Positions 32,401-41,400 of a stretch of 64,000 bases of DNA are shown one piece after another. The stretch's first letter is position 1. Every line of letters starts with the position of its first letter. Location of the stretch: contig DASRDU010000014.1 of the NCBI GenBank assembly GCA_035652435.1, positions 142,187 through 206,186 of the forward strand, read 5' to 3'. The stretch is from DASRDU01 sp035652435. Lineage in GTDB: Bacteria > Acidobacteriota > Blastocatellia > RBC074. Made by a program: the position numbers and the translations under genes. Under the pieces are notes generated by a model, which ran no database searches, was not told the origin of the DNA, and saw only the letters and a list, made by a program, of their open reading frames with translations.

Positions 32401-33532
32401 CCGCTCTGAATTGTTGATAAATGTTCGCGGGGCCGATGGACGCCTGATTGAATCTGGCGGCGACGTCCGCGGGCAGGAAGCCGCTGTTGGTGCGCACGAG
32501 GTTTGAGAAATTACCCGCGCGCTCGGCGTCCGTCGGGAGCAGCCCGGTTGAGGTCACGAAGTCCTGGCGGTAGCGCGGCTCGAAAGCGAAGAAGAAAAAT
32601 GTCCTGTCGTGTCCGTCGTAAGCGGCCGGCCCGAAAACTTTTTTGGGCAGCCACACGGGGCCGCCAATCGAGCCGGAGAACTGATGGTAGCGCAGATTGT
32701 TGGCCGGGCGCGGCGCGGTGCCGACGCGGAAGGGCCGCGCGTTGGTCACGGGGTTGCGGTGATACCAGAGCGCGACGCCGTTGTAGCTGTTGGTCCCCGA
32801 TTTGGTCGTGATGTTGATGACGCCGCCGCCGGTCGTGCCGAACTCCGCCGAATAGGCCGAGGTCTGCACGGTGAACTCCTGCACCGTCTCCGGCGTGAAG
32901 CTCACCACCGCGCGCGCGATGCCGACGCCGGTGTTGTTCACGCCGTCCGCGAGCATCACCGTGCTGCCGGGCCGCCCGCCGTTGAGGCTCAGGTTGAAAC
33001 CGGGCACCGGCTGGCCGGAGGTGACTTCCGGGTCCTCGCTGCCCGCGTCGCCCGAAACGTTGGGAATCGTCACGGCCAGATCGAGTACGCTGCGATTGTT
33101 GAGCGGGACGTCCTGAATCTGACGCTCCGTGATCGTCTGGCTGATCGTGCCTTTTTCCGCGTTGATGAGCGGCGCCTCGGCCGTCACGGTAACTTCATTG
33201 GCAACCACGCCCGGTGTCAGCACCACATTCGCCGTGACCGTGGTGGCCGTATCCACCTTGACATTGTTGATGACGGTCTTCCTGAAGCCCGACGCCTCCA
33301 CCGTGATGCGATAGACGACCGGATCAAGCAGAAGCGCGTTGTAGCTGCCCTCGCCTGAGGTCGTCAGCTCCTGTGACTGGTTGGTGCCCACATTCGTGAT
33401 GGTCACTTTGGCGCCGGGCACGACCGCGCCAGTCGCATCAGTGACCGTGCCGCTGATCCCGCCCTTGTTGGTCTGCGCGCTGATACTCAGGCCGCAGAGT
33501 AAAACAAACACCAGCGTTTGAATCTGCCGCAT
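29462..33532 (-). CDS. Oar-like TonB-dependent outer-membrane receptor 3 (largest)
   Basis: At 1356 residues this is the longest of the five receptors. It has a signal peptide (TLVFVLLCGLSISAQ), the regulatory-like beta domain (ISGTVTDATGAVVPGAKVTI), a plug-like section (IQDVPLNNRSVLDLAVTIPN) and a barrel ending FGLRIFF. GAGGAGGT lies ahead of the ATG. The N-terminal region reads VTVTAEAPLINAEKGTISQT, typical of the hinge before the plug in this family. It is downstream of the PL22 gene by 34 bases (33533-33566) and upstream of the YesU/YetA pair, so RG-I or galacturonate oligomers are its likely cargo. Confidence 0.87.
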   Translation of the reverse strand: MRQIQTLVFVLLCGLSISAQTNKGGISGTVTDATGAVVPGAKVTITNVGTNQSQELTTSGEGSYNALLLDPVVYRITVEASGFRKTVINNVKVDTATTVTANVVLTPGVVANEVTVTAEAPLINAEKGTISQTITERQIQDVPLNNRSVLDLAVTIPNVSGDAGSEDPEVTSGQPVPGFNLSLNGGRPGSTVMLADGVNNTGVGIARAVVSFTPETVQEFTVQTSAYSAEFGTTGGGVINITTKSGTNSYNGVALWYHRNPVTNARPFRVGTAPRPANNLRYHQFSGSIGGPVWLPKKVFGPAAYDGHDRTFFFFAFEPRYRQDFVTSTGLLPTDAERAGNFSNLVRTNSGFLPADVAARFNQASIGPANIYQQFRADGGRLVPLPQTCTVNGVTSALFCQFPGNVIPQNMLDPTALRLIQLMPPAGAYFDDSGLVRNYILERFVRQDEKRYTLRLDHSFSGKFKSNFRYTKTPAVGIRGAGNDVNGNTGVYSDAKQYLLTFNNIITPTIVNDLRLNYTRGNFSEDFSPEFSIKTGRSLAEEFGLPHLTKGGIPLFFLTQDNGYVGADLGAGGSTNNFNVEERFNINDVVYWTRGNKTWRFGVDLNHARLNVTPFFAASGGRWQFRTVNTSNNRGTGLTNGGNDLASFLLGVPNAVDVRPLLLDYNYRWNSLAAFVQNDWKVRPNLTLNLGLRYSLQYPRTEKHNLQGVFRPDLAQTVTLTDAQRRAIATGLTIATTAPIPDFVPTTATIPVFAFAGQGGRSEYITPVDYLGFEPRLGFAWSPKFGWSEKRHLVVRAGYGLSHAPLTGNNRSPNPDFGGFTTVGTTLTGSNGTSDPTLPIRLSANQPLQGSGTPLNTLLGTTPDGLVYGNGIGIPGVAVDVTNGKVPYSQNWNLAIQFEPLRDTAVEVAYVGNKGTHLYLPLVNINPRNLDFVTYLETNNIAAETAFTDPLGRRNLLGQVVTIQRNSVTAPYFGFGELNRFFDPSANSIRHAVYVDLRRSVRNGLTLTANYTFGKSIDDASDAQPDVRVLTTGATRGQVSYGAPRKGDRSISTFDIKHNFAATYVYDLPFGRGRHLLPDAPAVVNALVGGWTTSGVLRLQGGQPFIPFITDTNKLGGTNRTVRLDLVPGIPLKNPLYSSSCVIGANCEPFINPAAFMRPVKGQLGSAPRTLDIRAPLQEYFDASVQKSFSFPFSKSEKRRIQFRVDLINAFNHPNFRYVNTGNTPPGFGTFPTELTTETEPFGTGTRASVITTAEYNAWATFNGKPLASTPEGAATLSQIRSTVNAVRLPSNALPVDFFHTRIPQGFASRNANSFDITTLEGFKLFRLRQTYDPNFGTLFAVNNPRYIQFGLRIFF

Positions 33533-33566
33533 GAACTTACCTCCTCTATATAGTCTTCCCTGGGAG

Positions 33567-34811
33567 TCATAGCTGACGGCTGACAGCCGCCCCGGTCTTT
33601 TTCACCTCGACGGCGTAAACGTGAGTCGCCCCATGCATATTGGAGCGGAAGACAATCCACTTCATGTCGGGCGTAAAGGTGACGTTCGGTTCGAGCGAGT
33701 AATCGTGCTTCGCCAGGTTGACCAGCCTCTCCGCCCTGAGCGCGCCCTTTTCCGGCGTGAACAGATAAATCCACTGGCCGTTGCCGGGCGCGGCCACGCT
33801 GTGCGGCCCGCCGCCGTCGCCGGCGAAGAGTTTACCGTCCGGCGAGATGTTGTAATGCACTGACCACTTGTCTCGCTCGACCTTGTAGCGGGTCTGCCTG
33901 CCCGACGCGATCTCCACGCCGGCAAGCCAGAATTCCTTCCCCTTCGGCGTTTGCAGGTCATACCAGATCGCCCGCCCGTCGGCGCTGAAGAATTCATGCC
34001 CGGCGATCTCCATCTCCATCGTGCGCGTATGAATCTTCCGCAGCCCCGTCCCGTCGGTGCGGATCGTCCAGATGCGGTCAACCTTGTGCCACGGCCCTTC
34101 GTGACAGAACATCATCAGGCCCGGGTCGGCGGGCGAGAACTGGACGTGGTTGAGCCAGTCCGTCGCATGATAAAAGGTCTTCACCTCGCCGGTTTTGACG
34201 TTGATCGTGTAGAGCGCCATCGGCAGCCGCGCGGCCAGCCGCCGCTCCATCATCTCGCCCTTGCCCGGGTAGCTGTCGGCGCGCTGCCCCGGAGTCGCGC
34301 TCGCGGGCGGCTGGACGGCGGCCTGTTGCTCGCCTTCGACAAAACTGCCGCCGAGCAGCGTCTCGTCGGCATTGACCGCGAAGCCCGAGCCGGAGCGCAG
34401 TTCGGGTTTCCTCGCGATCTCCCGCGTGGCCCTGGTGTCGAGGTGCGTGGCGAAAACGGCGCCGTCCTTCAGATAGAAGACCTGCCGCGTCTTTCGACCG
34501 ACGACGAGGTTGCTCGTGCGGCCTTCGACGACGAGTTCGATCCTGCCCGTGCTGAGTTCAATCGTCGAGATGCCCCGCCGCGTGGTGATGACCAGCTTGT
34601 CGCCTTTCTCAGTGTACGCGTTCTGGTGGAAGTAGAGGCTCGCGCTGCCCGGCTCGCGCGAGAGCCGGATGACACGGTGGCCGGTCTCCGGTTCCACCCA
34701 TTCGAGTGGTGGTTCTGCCGCGGGAGCTGTTTGCGGCGGTGCGGTCTGTTGCGCCAGACCTGACGCGGCCAGCAGCAAAGTCAGCGCAAGACAACTGGCG
34801 ATAAAATTCAT
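33567..34811 (-). CDS. Oligogalacturonate lyase, PL22-like
   Basis: This 414-residue protein has a signal peptide (CLALTLLLAASGLAQQ) and a seven-bladed propeller of the oligogalacturonide lyase type. Family blocks include the YFHQNAYTEKGDKLVITTRRG stretch, VQFSPADPGLMMFCHEGPWH, the MEIAGHEFFSADGRAIWYD segment and HYNISPDGKLFAGDGG. The histidines in CHEGPWH, AGHEF and VHYNISPDG are the expected metal or catalytic positions. It cleaves short galacturonides into unsaturated monomers. The signal peptide implies a periplasmic rather than the more usual cytoplasmic site. The last residues (AAVSRQL) are encoded by a GCTGTCAGCCGTCAGC repeat also seen between ADOP genes. GGAGGAGA precedes the ATG. Confidence 0.87.
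   Translation of the reverse strand: MNFIASCLALTLLLAASGLAQQTAPPQTAPAAEPPLEWVEPETGHRVIRLSREPGSASLYFHQNAYTEKGDKLVITTRRGISTIELSTGRIELVVEGRTSNLVVGRKTRQVFYLKDGAVFATHLDTRATREIARKPELRSGSGFAVNADETLLGGSFVEGEQQAAVQPPASATPGQRADSYPGKGEMMERRLAARLPMALYTINVKTGEVKTFYHATDWLNHVQFSPADPGLMMFCHEGPWHKVDRIWTIRTDGTGLRKIHTRTMEMEIAGHEFFSADGRAIWYDLQTPKGKEFWLAGVEIASGRQTRYKVERDKWSVHYNISPDGKLFAGDGGGPHSVAAPGNGQWIYLFTPEKGALRAERLVNLAKHDYSLEPNVTFTPDMKWIVFRSNMHGATHVYAVEVKKTGAAVSRQL
33571..33587. repeat. GCTGTCAGC-family repeat inside the PL22 3' end
   Basis: The - strand reads GCTGTCAGCCGTCAGCT here, running into the PL22 stop codon. The same word occurs in the gaps between ADOP genes at 58585-58600 and 61120-61135. It encodes the last six residues of the lyase, which suggests that a mobile or spreading repeat inserted at the gene end and supplied a new stop. 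Confidence 0.6.
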
Positions 34812-34849
34812 GTCTCTCCTCCGATTCTCGCGCGCGGCAGCCTTGAGAA

Positions 34850-37800
34850 TCAGAATTCGATCCTCAACTTAAACTGGAAAACACGCGGCAGATTGGTCTG
34901 CGCGGCGGCCTTGCCGAAGTTGGCGTTGGTAATGTTCGTATTGATGCTGCCGAAACGAACATTATTGAAGAGGTTGAACGAATCGGCCCCGAACACAAAC
35001 CGCAAATTTTCGAGAACCTGGAAATTCCGGGAGAGGCTTAAGTCCTGATTGAAGAAATGCGGGTTGCGAAGCCCGTAGGCGCCAGTCGCGGGGGTGTTAC
35101 CGTAGGTGAACGAAGCCGGAGAGATGAAGGCATTCACGTCAATGAAGGGTTTGACTCCTCCGTCTCCTTTGAGCCGCACGGACCCGGTGAAGTTCGGATT
35201 ATAACTGGCCCAGCAGGTGCCCGCCTGAGGCACGTTACAGGTCGCCGTGAAAGGCCCGAGCGGCGTGCCCGACGCGTAGCGCGTGATGCCGGAAATCTGC
35301 CAGCCACTCACCACCGCCCGGGCGACTTTGTTTTCGGGGTTGAATATTTGCCCCTTCCCGAAGGGCAGCTGGTAAGAGTAGAACGCGTTCAGGAGGTGAG
35401 GCTGATCCGTTGTGGAGAGGCTCTTCTCCTGTATGTACGCACTGCGATTTCCGTTGATCGTGCCGAGCGCCTTGCTGAAAGTATAGTTGAAGTTGAAGGT
35501 CAGCCCGCGCGCAAGGCGCTGCTGGAGGGATAACTGCAACGCGTTGTAGTTCGACTGACCGACGTTGCCGTAAACATCGGTGACGCTGTTGTACTGCGGG
35601 AACGGGCGCAGCATCTGCGCGATGGTCCCCACGAAAGTGGGGAACGGCAGGCTGACGCCCGGCACAATCGCCTGGGCTGCCGCGACATTCGCCGGGGTCG
35701 CGTTCTGGGTGAGCAGATTCCCCAGGACCAGATATCTGGGATCCATCTGATTTGACCAGGGGCCGCGCCCGCCTCCGCGCAACTGTTTGCCATTGCTCCC
35801 CACGTAAGCCGCAGTCACGACCAGCGACGATGTAAGCGAGCGCTGGACCGAAAGATTCCAATTCTGATAGCGCGGCGGCTGGCTGTCAGGGTCGCCATAG
35901 GTCACGGCCCCGCCCGACCCGGTCCCGTTGAAGCCGGTCTGATAGGTCTGGTCGTAGATCGGCCCTTTGGCGTAAGGCGGGATGCCGTTGTCCCAGAACA
36001 GGGCCGGGGTGAATGAGCCGTTCGGACTGACGATTGGCGCGTTGGCGTTAATTCCTGTCAAGCCCGTACCGATGCGCGCGCCGTCCCGGCCTCCGACCGC
36101 GCCGCTGCGCGAATACATCATCCCGTAGCCGCCGCGCAGCACCGTCTTGTCATTGAGGCTGAACGCAAATCCGACGCGCGGGCCGAAAGCCTTGTAATAA
36201 GTGTTGATGATCTGGTCGCAATGACAGCTGATGGCATCCGGCGCGTAATTGCCGCCGAACCGCAGGGCCCCCGGGCGCCCTCCGGCTGCCGGGTTCGGGG
36301 CGGTCGGATCAAGATAAGTGAAATGATCGCCCGCTTCTACATAGGGCAGCATGATGTCGTGGCGCAGCCCCAGGTTCACGGTCAGGCGCGAATTCACCTT
36401 ATAGTCATCAGCTACCCACCAGGCATAGCTGCTGAATTGTGCGACGGTCAGGACGATCGAATCTTCATTCACGGTTGCTGAATTCAGCGCCCCCAGCAGG
36501 AAACTGGCGTAGGCGTTACCCGTGCCGCTGAGCAACCCACCCGTCGCATTGAAGCCGGCAGTCTGCAGATTGTTGAAGTTTGTCGTCAGCAGGCTGCCGG
36601 TGTCATTGGTTTTGGTATGGTCGGACGTGTGCTGGTACTGGAAGCCGAATTTGAACGAGTGCTTATTCCTGACCCACAAGAGGCTCTCCTGCAGGGTGTA
36701 GTTGTAGTTGTTATCCTCGAAGTCCCTCGAATTCGTCCCGCGCCAGCCCGAGGGCGCATTGGCTCCCGCGAAAGCCGCTTCCAGAAAAGCGTCGCTCGCA
36801 TCACCGGCAGGCAAGCCTTTGAGGCCGGACTTGCTGGCCCACTTACCGTCTGAGGTGGCGTTGGTGATGGGAACGAAGAAGTGGTTGAAGCTGAAGTTCA
36901 CCTGGTTGACCAGACTGGAGTTGATCGTCCAGTTGTGCTTCGCCTGCACCACCGTCGGGATTTCAACCACTAACCTCGTGTCCGTGTAAGGCAGCGGCAA
37001 AACGGTTTGCGGGATGCTGGAACTTGTCTCTCTGTAGGGCCCGGGCTGACTTCTCTTGCCGTGTGTGTAGATGCCCGAGAGGCGGTGACTCGCCGTGAGG
37101 TTATAGTCAACTTTCGTGTTGAAGCTGTCGTTGTTATACGCCACGGGCACCGACCCCAGGTAATTGTTCTGGAGTCCTGAGTTGGTCGGCGCGGGCAAAA
37201 GCGACTGATAGACTTTCGAGATCGCTGAAATGCGGTTTGCCGGAATGACGTTCCCCGGGAATGCCGTCCGTGCGAAGCCGCCGGTGACCGCGACCGTCGT
37301 CAGCGGGTCATATATCGCCACGGGCAATTCGCTGAAATCGCCCTGCCGCATTTTGAGCGTCGGCACGGTCGCGAACTGCGTCGGGCTGGTCACCCGATAA
37401 CGCCACCCGTCGTAGGAGAAGAAGAAGAAAAGCTTGTTCTTTAAGATCGGGCCTCCGATGGTGCCGCCGAATTCGTTCTGGTGTTCGACCGGACGAACTG
37501 CGGGGAAGAAGCCCCGGGCGTCAAGCACGGTATTGCGTAAGAACTCGAACCCCGACCCGTGAAATCGGTTGGTCCCGGATTTGATCGTGTAGTTCTCGGA
37601 GCCCTGTCCGTTAAATTCCACCCCGGTGCCGCTCGTTTCCACCTGGAACTGCTCGACGGCTTCGACCGAAACCCCCAGGCTGATCGTCCGGCCCTCGCCC
37701 TGCTGGATCGGGTCCGTGATCGGGACGCCCTCAATGAAAACATCCTTGGAAAAGCCCTGGGCGCCATTGATCGTTCCCCAGCGGTTTCCTTCCGAGACTC

Positions 37801-38341
37801 CGGGCAATAAAAAAATGAAGGCGCCGGGATTCCTGGGGCCCTGGCCGATGCCTGAGCCGGCGACGGCGGTGCCCATCGCCAGCGGCAGATTCGTGTACAG
37901 CTCGTTTCGGATCGTGGTGCCGAGGCGCGGATCGGAGGTATTCAATTGCGCGGGCGCCGACGTGATTGTCACCGTTTCGCTCGCCGTGCCGACCTGCAAC
38001 GTCAGGTTCAGGCCGACCGTGCTGAGCGCGTCCACGATCACCCTGTCCTGTTCGAGCTGTCGAAAGCCCGTGGCCGAGACCGTGATCTTATATTCGCCCG
38101 GCGGCAGCGGCGCGAGTACATACAAACCCGCTCCCGTCGTCTGGCGCTCCGTTTTGACGCCGGTGGCGACGTTGGTTGCCGTCACGGTTGCGCCGGGAAT
38201 CACCGCGCCTGTCGAGTCGGTGATGACTCCCTGGATCGAACCTGTCCCACCGATCTGAGCCAGCGCGCGCGGCGCGGCCGTCAGGGCGAAGACAGCAGTT
38301 AATAGCAGACACAGAAATGCGCTCGCGGATTTTCCGTTCAT
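34850..38341 (-). CDS. Oar-like TonB-dependent outer-membrane receptor 4
   Basis: This protein of about 1163 residues has a signal peptide (FLCLLLTAVFALTAAPRALAQ), the regulatory-like beta domain (IQGVITDSTGAVIPGATVTA), a plug-like region and a barrel ending FKLRIEF. Two ATGs are adjacent (38344 and 38341); GGAGG is three bases from the first and six from the second, which favours the second. Unlike its paralogues, the plug contains an insertion with GSGIGQGPRNPGAFIFLLPG. It lies 38 bases upstream of the PL22 gene in the same orientation, so short galacturonides are a likely cargo for this pair. Confidence 0.87.
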   Translation of the reverse strand: MNGKSASAFLCLLLTAVFALTAAPRALAQIGGTGSIQGVITDSTGAVIPGATVTATNVATGVKTERQTTGAGLYVLAPLPPGEYKITVSATGFRQLEQDRVIVDALSTVGLNLTLQVGTASETVTITSAPAQLNTSDPRLGTTIRNELYTNLPLAMGTAVAGSGIGQGPRNPGAFIFLLPGVSEGNRWGTINGAQGFSKDVFIEGVPITDPIQQGEGRTISLGVSVEAVEQFQVETSGTGVEFNGQGSENYTIKSGTNRFHGSGFEFLRNTVLDARGFFPAVRPVEHQNEFGGTIGGPILKNKLFFFFSYDGWRYRVTSPTQFATVPTLKMRQGDFSELPVAIYDPLTTVAVTGGFARTAFPGNVIPANRISAISKVYQSLLPAPTNSGLQNNYLGSVPVAYNNDSFNTKVDYNLTASHRLSGIYTHGKRSQPGPYRETSSSIPQTVLPLPYTDTRLVVEIPTVVQAKHNWTINSSLVNQVNFSFNHFFVPITNATSDGKWASKSGLKGLPAGDASDAFLEAAFAGANAPSGWRGTNSRDFEDNNYNYTLQESLLWVRNKHSFKFGFQYQHTSDHTKTNDTGSLLTTNFNNLQTAGFNATGGLLSGTGNAYASFLLGALNSATVNEDSIVLTVAQFSSYAWWVADDYKVNSRLTVNLGLRHDIMLPYVEAGDHFTYLDPTAPNPAAGGRPGALRFGGNYAPDAISCHCDQIINTYYKAFGPRVGFAFSLNDKTVLRGGYGMMYSRSGAVGGRDGARIGTGLTGINANAPIVSPNGSFTPALFWDNGIPPYAKGPIYDQTYQTGFNGTGSGGAVTYGDPDSQPPRYQNWNLSVQRSLTSSLVVTAAYVGSNGKQLRGGGRGPWSNQMDPRYLVLGNLLTQNATPANVAAAQAIVPGVSLPFPTFVGTIAQMLRPFPQYNSVTDVYGNVGQSNYNALQLSLQQRLARGLTFNFNYTFSKALGTINGNRSAYIQEKSLSTTDQPHLLNAFYSYQLPFGKGQIFNPENKVARAVVSGWQISGITRYASGTPLGPFTATCNVPQAGTCWASYNPNFTGSVRLKGDGGVKPFIDVNAFISPASFTYGNTPATGAYGLRNPHFFNQDLSLSRNFQVLENLRFVFGADSFNLFNNVRFGSINTNITNANFGKAAAQTNLPRVFQFKLRIEF

Positions 38342-38411
38342 CATGAGCCTCCATATTTTCTGGCATTTATATGCACACTGCTTCGCTTGTCTGCCTGCGC
38401 CAGGGCTTGTT

Positions 38412-41400
38412 TCAGAAGTAAAACTTCGCCGCGAGCTGGATAATGCGCGGGTCGCGCGCGGCGTTGTATTCTCCGAAGAACGTCCCGAGTACGGAGGTAT
38501 TCCCCGCGGGTCGTGTGTTGTTGGTAATCGTCAGACCTGTGTAGTTGTTGAAGATCGCCGCCCCTGTCTGACCGGCCGCGTTGGTGATGTTCGTGGTCCG
38601 GTTGACGCCGGAAAACTGCGTGTGATTCAGGAAATTGAACATCTCCGCGCGCAGTTGCAGGCGGTATTTTCCTTCGCCCCCGAGCGGAAAATTCTTGAGG
38701 ATCGAGAGGTCGTGGTTGTTGATGCCCGGGTTGCGCAGGTAAAAGCGCGGGTACGGTCCCTTGTCGTTGATTCCGGGAACGGTAAAGGCCGGGATGTTGA
38801 TCTGGTTCGCTGCGCCCTGCGGATCGCCGCTCACCAGGAGGCGCGGCTGCTGCCCCGAAAGATTGCCGTTCGTGTAGGCGCCGAGGAGACGATTACCCGC
38901 GTCCTGTCCCGAAATGCTTAAGCCCAACTCCGCCGGACTGCCGGAAGCGACCGTCGAGATGCCGCTGATCGTCCAGTTATCGAAGGCCGCCCGCGTCAGC
39001 CAGTGATTGCCCAGGAGCCCGCTGCCCTTCGGCAGATCCCAGACGAAATTCGCGACGAAGAAATGGGTGCGGTCGAACGTCGCCAGCCCGTAGTCATAGC
39101 CTCTGGGGTCTGAGATGTGAGTGAACGTGCCTTCATCCGAGACGGTCGTCATTGCCTTCGACAGCGTGTAGGCAATGCCAAAGGTAACGCCCCTCGCGAA
39201 GCGGCGCTGGAGTGACACCTGGAGCGAATTGTAAGTCGAGTTGGCGTCAAACGAACGATATGTGATGTCGCTGTATCCCTGATACGGCCTGAGGAAGTCG
39301 GCCGGCAGCGCGAACTGCCCGCTGAAGCCGAGTCCCGCCGCCTGGTGGGCCGCCGGCAGTCCCGGCTCGGCGGCCGGGATGACGCCGCCCGCGAAACGCG
39401 TCGGGTCCTGCGCCGACGCCTTGAACGTCGTCCCGTAAGGGATCGCGTTCGGGTTGCTGGTGCGCGGCAGGTGGCGCGACTGCGTCCCCACGTAGGCCAC
39501 GTCAATGACCGTGTCATGCCAGAGTTCGCGCTGCACGCCGATGCTGTAACTGTAAATGGCTCCCCAGTCGCCCTCGCGGTCAACGCCGGCGATGGCCGAT
39601 GGCGACAGCGCGCCGCTCCCGCCTGGCTGAATGTCCTGCAGGAAGCCGAAGTTCAGAGTCGGGTTGAAGACGTACGGCGGGTTCGCCGCCCCCGTGCCGC
39701 TGATGTCGCTGCGGTAACGGTCATAAGCAATGCCGAAGCCGCCGCGCACGACCATCTTGTGGCTGCCGGTCACGTCCCAGGCGAAGCCGAGGCGCGGCTG
39801 CGGCAGGATCGGGTGTGTATCGAGTCCGCCCGGCGGATAGCCGTTACTCACGAGCCCCAGGCCGTTGGTCAGGTCGCCGGTATTCGGCACGAGCTTCCCG
39901 ACCAGATACCCCGGCTGCGTGTTCGCCAGAGTCGCCGTCCCTGTCGTGGCCGGGTCAAGCGCCCGGTAGGCCGTCTGTCCCGCCGAACAGGTCGAAGCGC
40001 CGACGCAGACCGGGCGGTAGATGCGCGGCGCCTTGGCCGGGTCGTAGAGCGCGGGGTTGAAGAAACTCTCCGGGCCGATGATGTTGTGATACGGCTCGTA
40101 GTAGGAGAGGCGTATGCCCAGATCGAGCGTCAGGCGCGGCGTGATCTTCCAGGTGTCCTGCGCGTACCCGGAGATGTCCTGATAGAAGTAGCTCTGGTGT
40201 ACCTTGCTGCTGGCCTGCGTGTAGGAGTTGTAGACGCCGAGCAGCACGTTCGCCAGGGCGTAGCCGGTGTTGAGCGGGTTCGATGCGTTGTTGGAAAAAT
40301 CAATGTCGCCCTGAACGTGGTTCTGCGAGTTGCTCGCGTTCGAGGCGCGCTGGTAATAGATGCCGAACTTGAACGTGTGCTTCCCGGCGACCTTCGTCAG
40401 GTTGTCAATGAAGTTGTTGATGACGAAGTGCTGGTCAAAGGTCCCGAAGACGGAAGTGTTGGCGAACGCGCTGGCATTGGCGGCGCTACCCGTAATGATG
40501 GTCGGGATCAGGTTCGCCTCGTTGGCGTTCGGGTAGAGCAGCGGCGTGTTAATGCCTGTGAACGTGCGCGTGGCCCTGTCGTCCGACGGCGCGATGGTGA
40601 CGCCACCCCGGCCCGCCCCGAAGATGAACTCGTTGACGAGCGTCGCGCCGAAATTGTGCGTCAGCGTGAACGAGAGTACGTTGCCGGGGCCGTTCCTGCG
40701 GTCAGTGACGGTCAGCGGCCAGTTCCACGAAGCCGTCGTCGTGCCGTAGGCGAATTGCTGGTCGTCGTAGTTATAGACCCAGCGGCCACTCAGGCGCGTT
40801 GACGAGGAGGCCTGCCAGTCAATGCGAACGATGTTTTCCCTGCGCGGGTAAGAACTCGGCACCTGCGAACTGTAGTTGTACGAATTGCCGCCCGCGGTCG
40901 TGTTCGGCTCCGGGAAAAGTTTGAGGATCGCGAGGCCCGGACCGTAGAGGCGGTTGGCCGGGATGATGTTGCCGGGGAAGCAGGCCGCCTGGCTGGTGGC
41001 GTTGCACGCGCCGGAGAGCAGTGGGTCCTTGATGTAAATCCTGTTGCCGCTCCCGTCAACCGACTGCGAGAAGTTCCCCTGTCGCTCAAGCAGAGTCGGG
41101 ACGCGAATGTTGACCGACGACAACTGCGGCACGAGCTGGCTGTAATACTCCTGGTTGACGAAGAAGAAAAGTTTCTGCTTCCCGTTCCAGATCGAAGGGC
41201 CGCCCTCGCCGAAGCGCGGGAAGAGTACCGGCCCGCCCAGATCCCAGCCGTAGAAATTGAAGCGGTAGAGCGGGCGCGAAAAAGCCCCCGTGCCGCCGCG
41301 GGCATTATTGAAAAAGGTGTTGGCGTTCAGGCTGTCGTGGCGGCGGAAATAGCGCCCGGTGGCGTGATAGTCGTTGGTGCCGGAACGCGTCGTGAGCGCG

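Noticed and set aside
39345..40802. 485-codon + strand frame opposite receptor 5
   Set aside because: Antisense shadow of a clear receptor gene with signal peptide and barrel.
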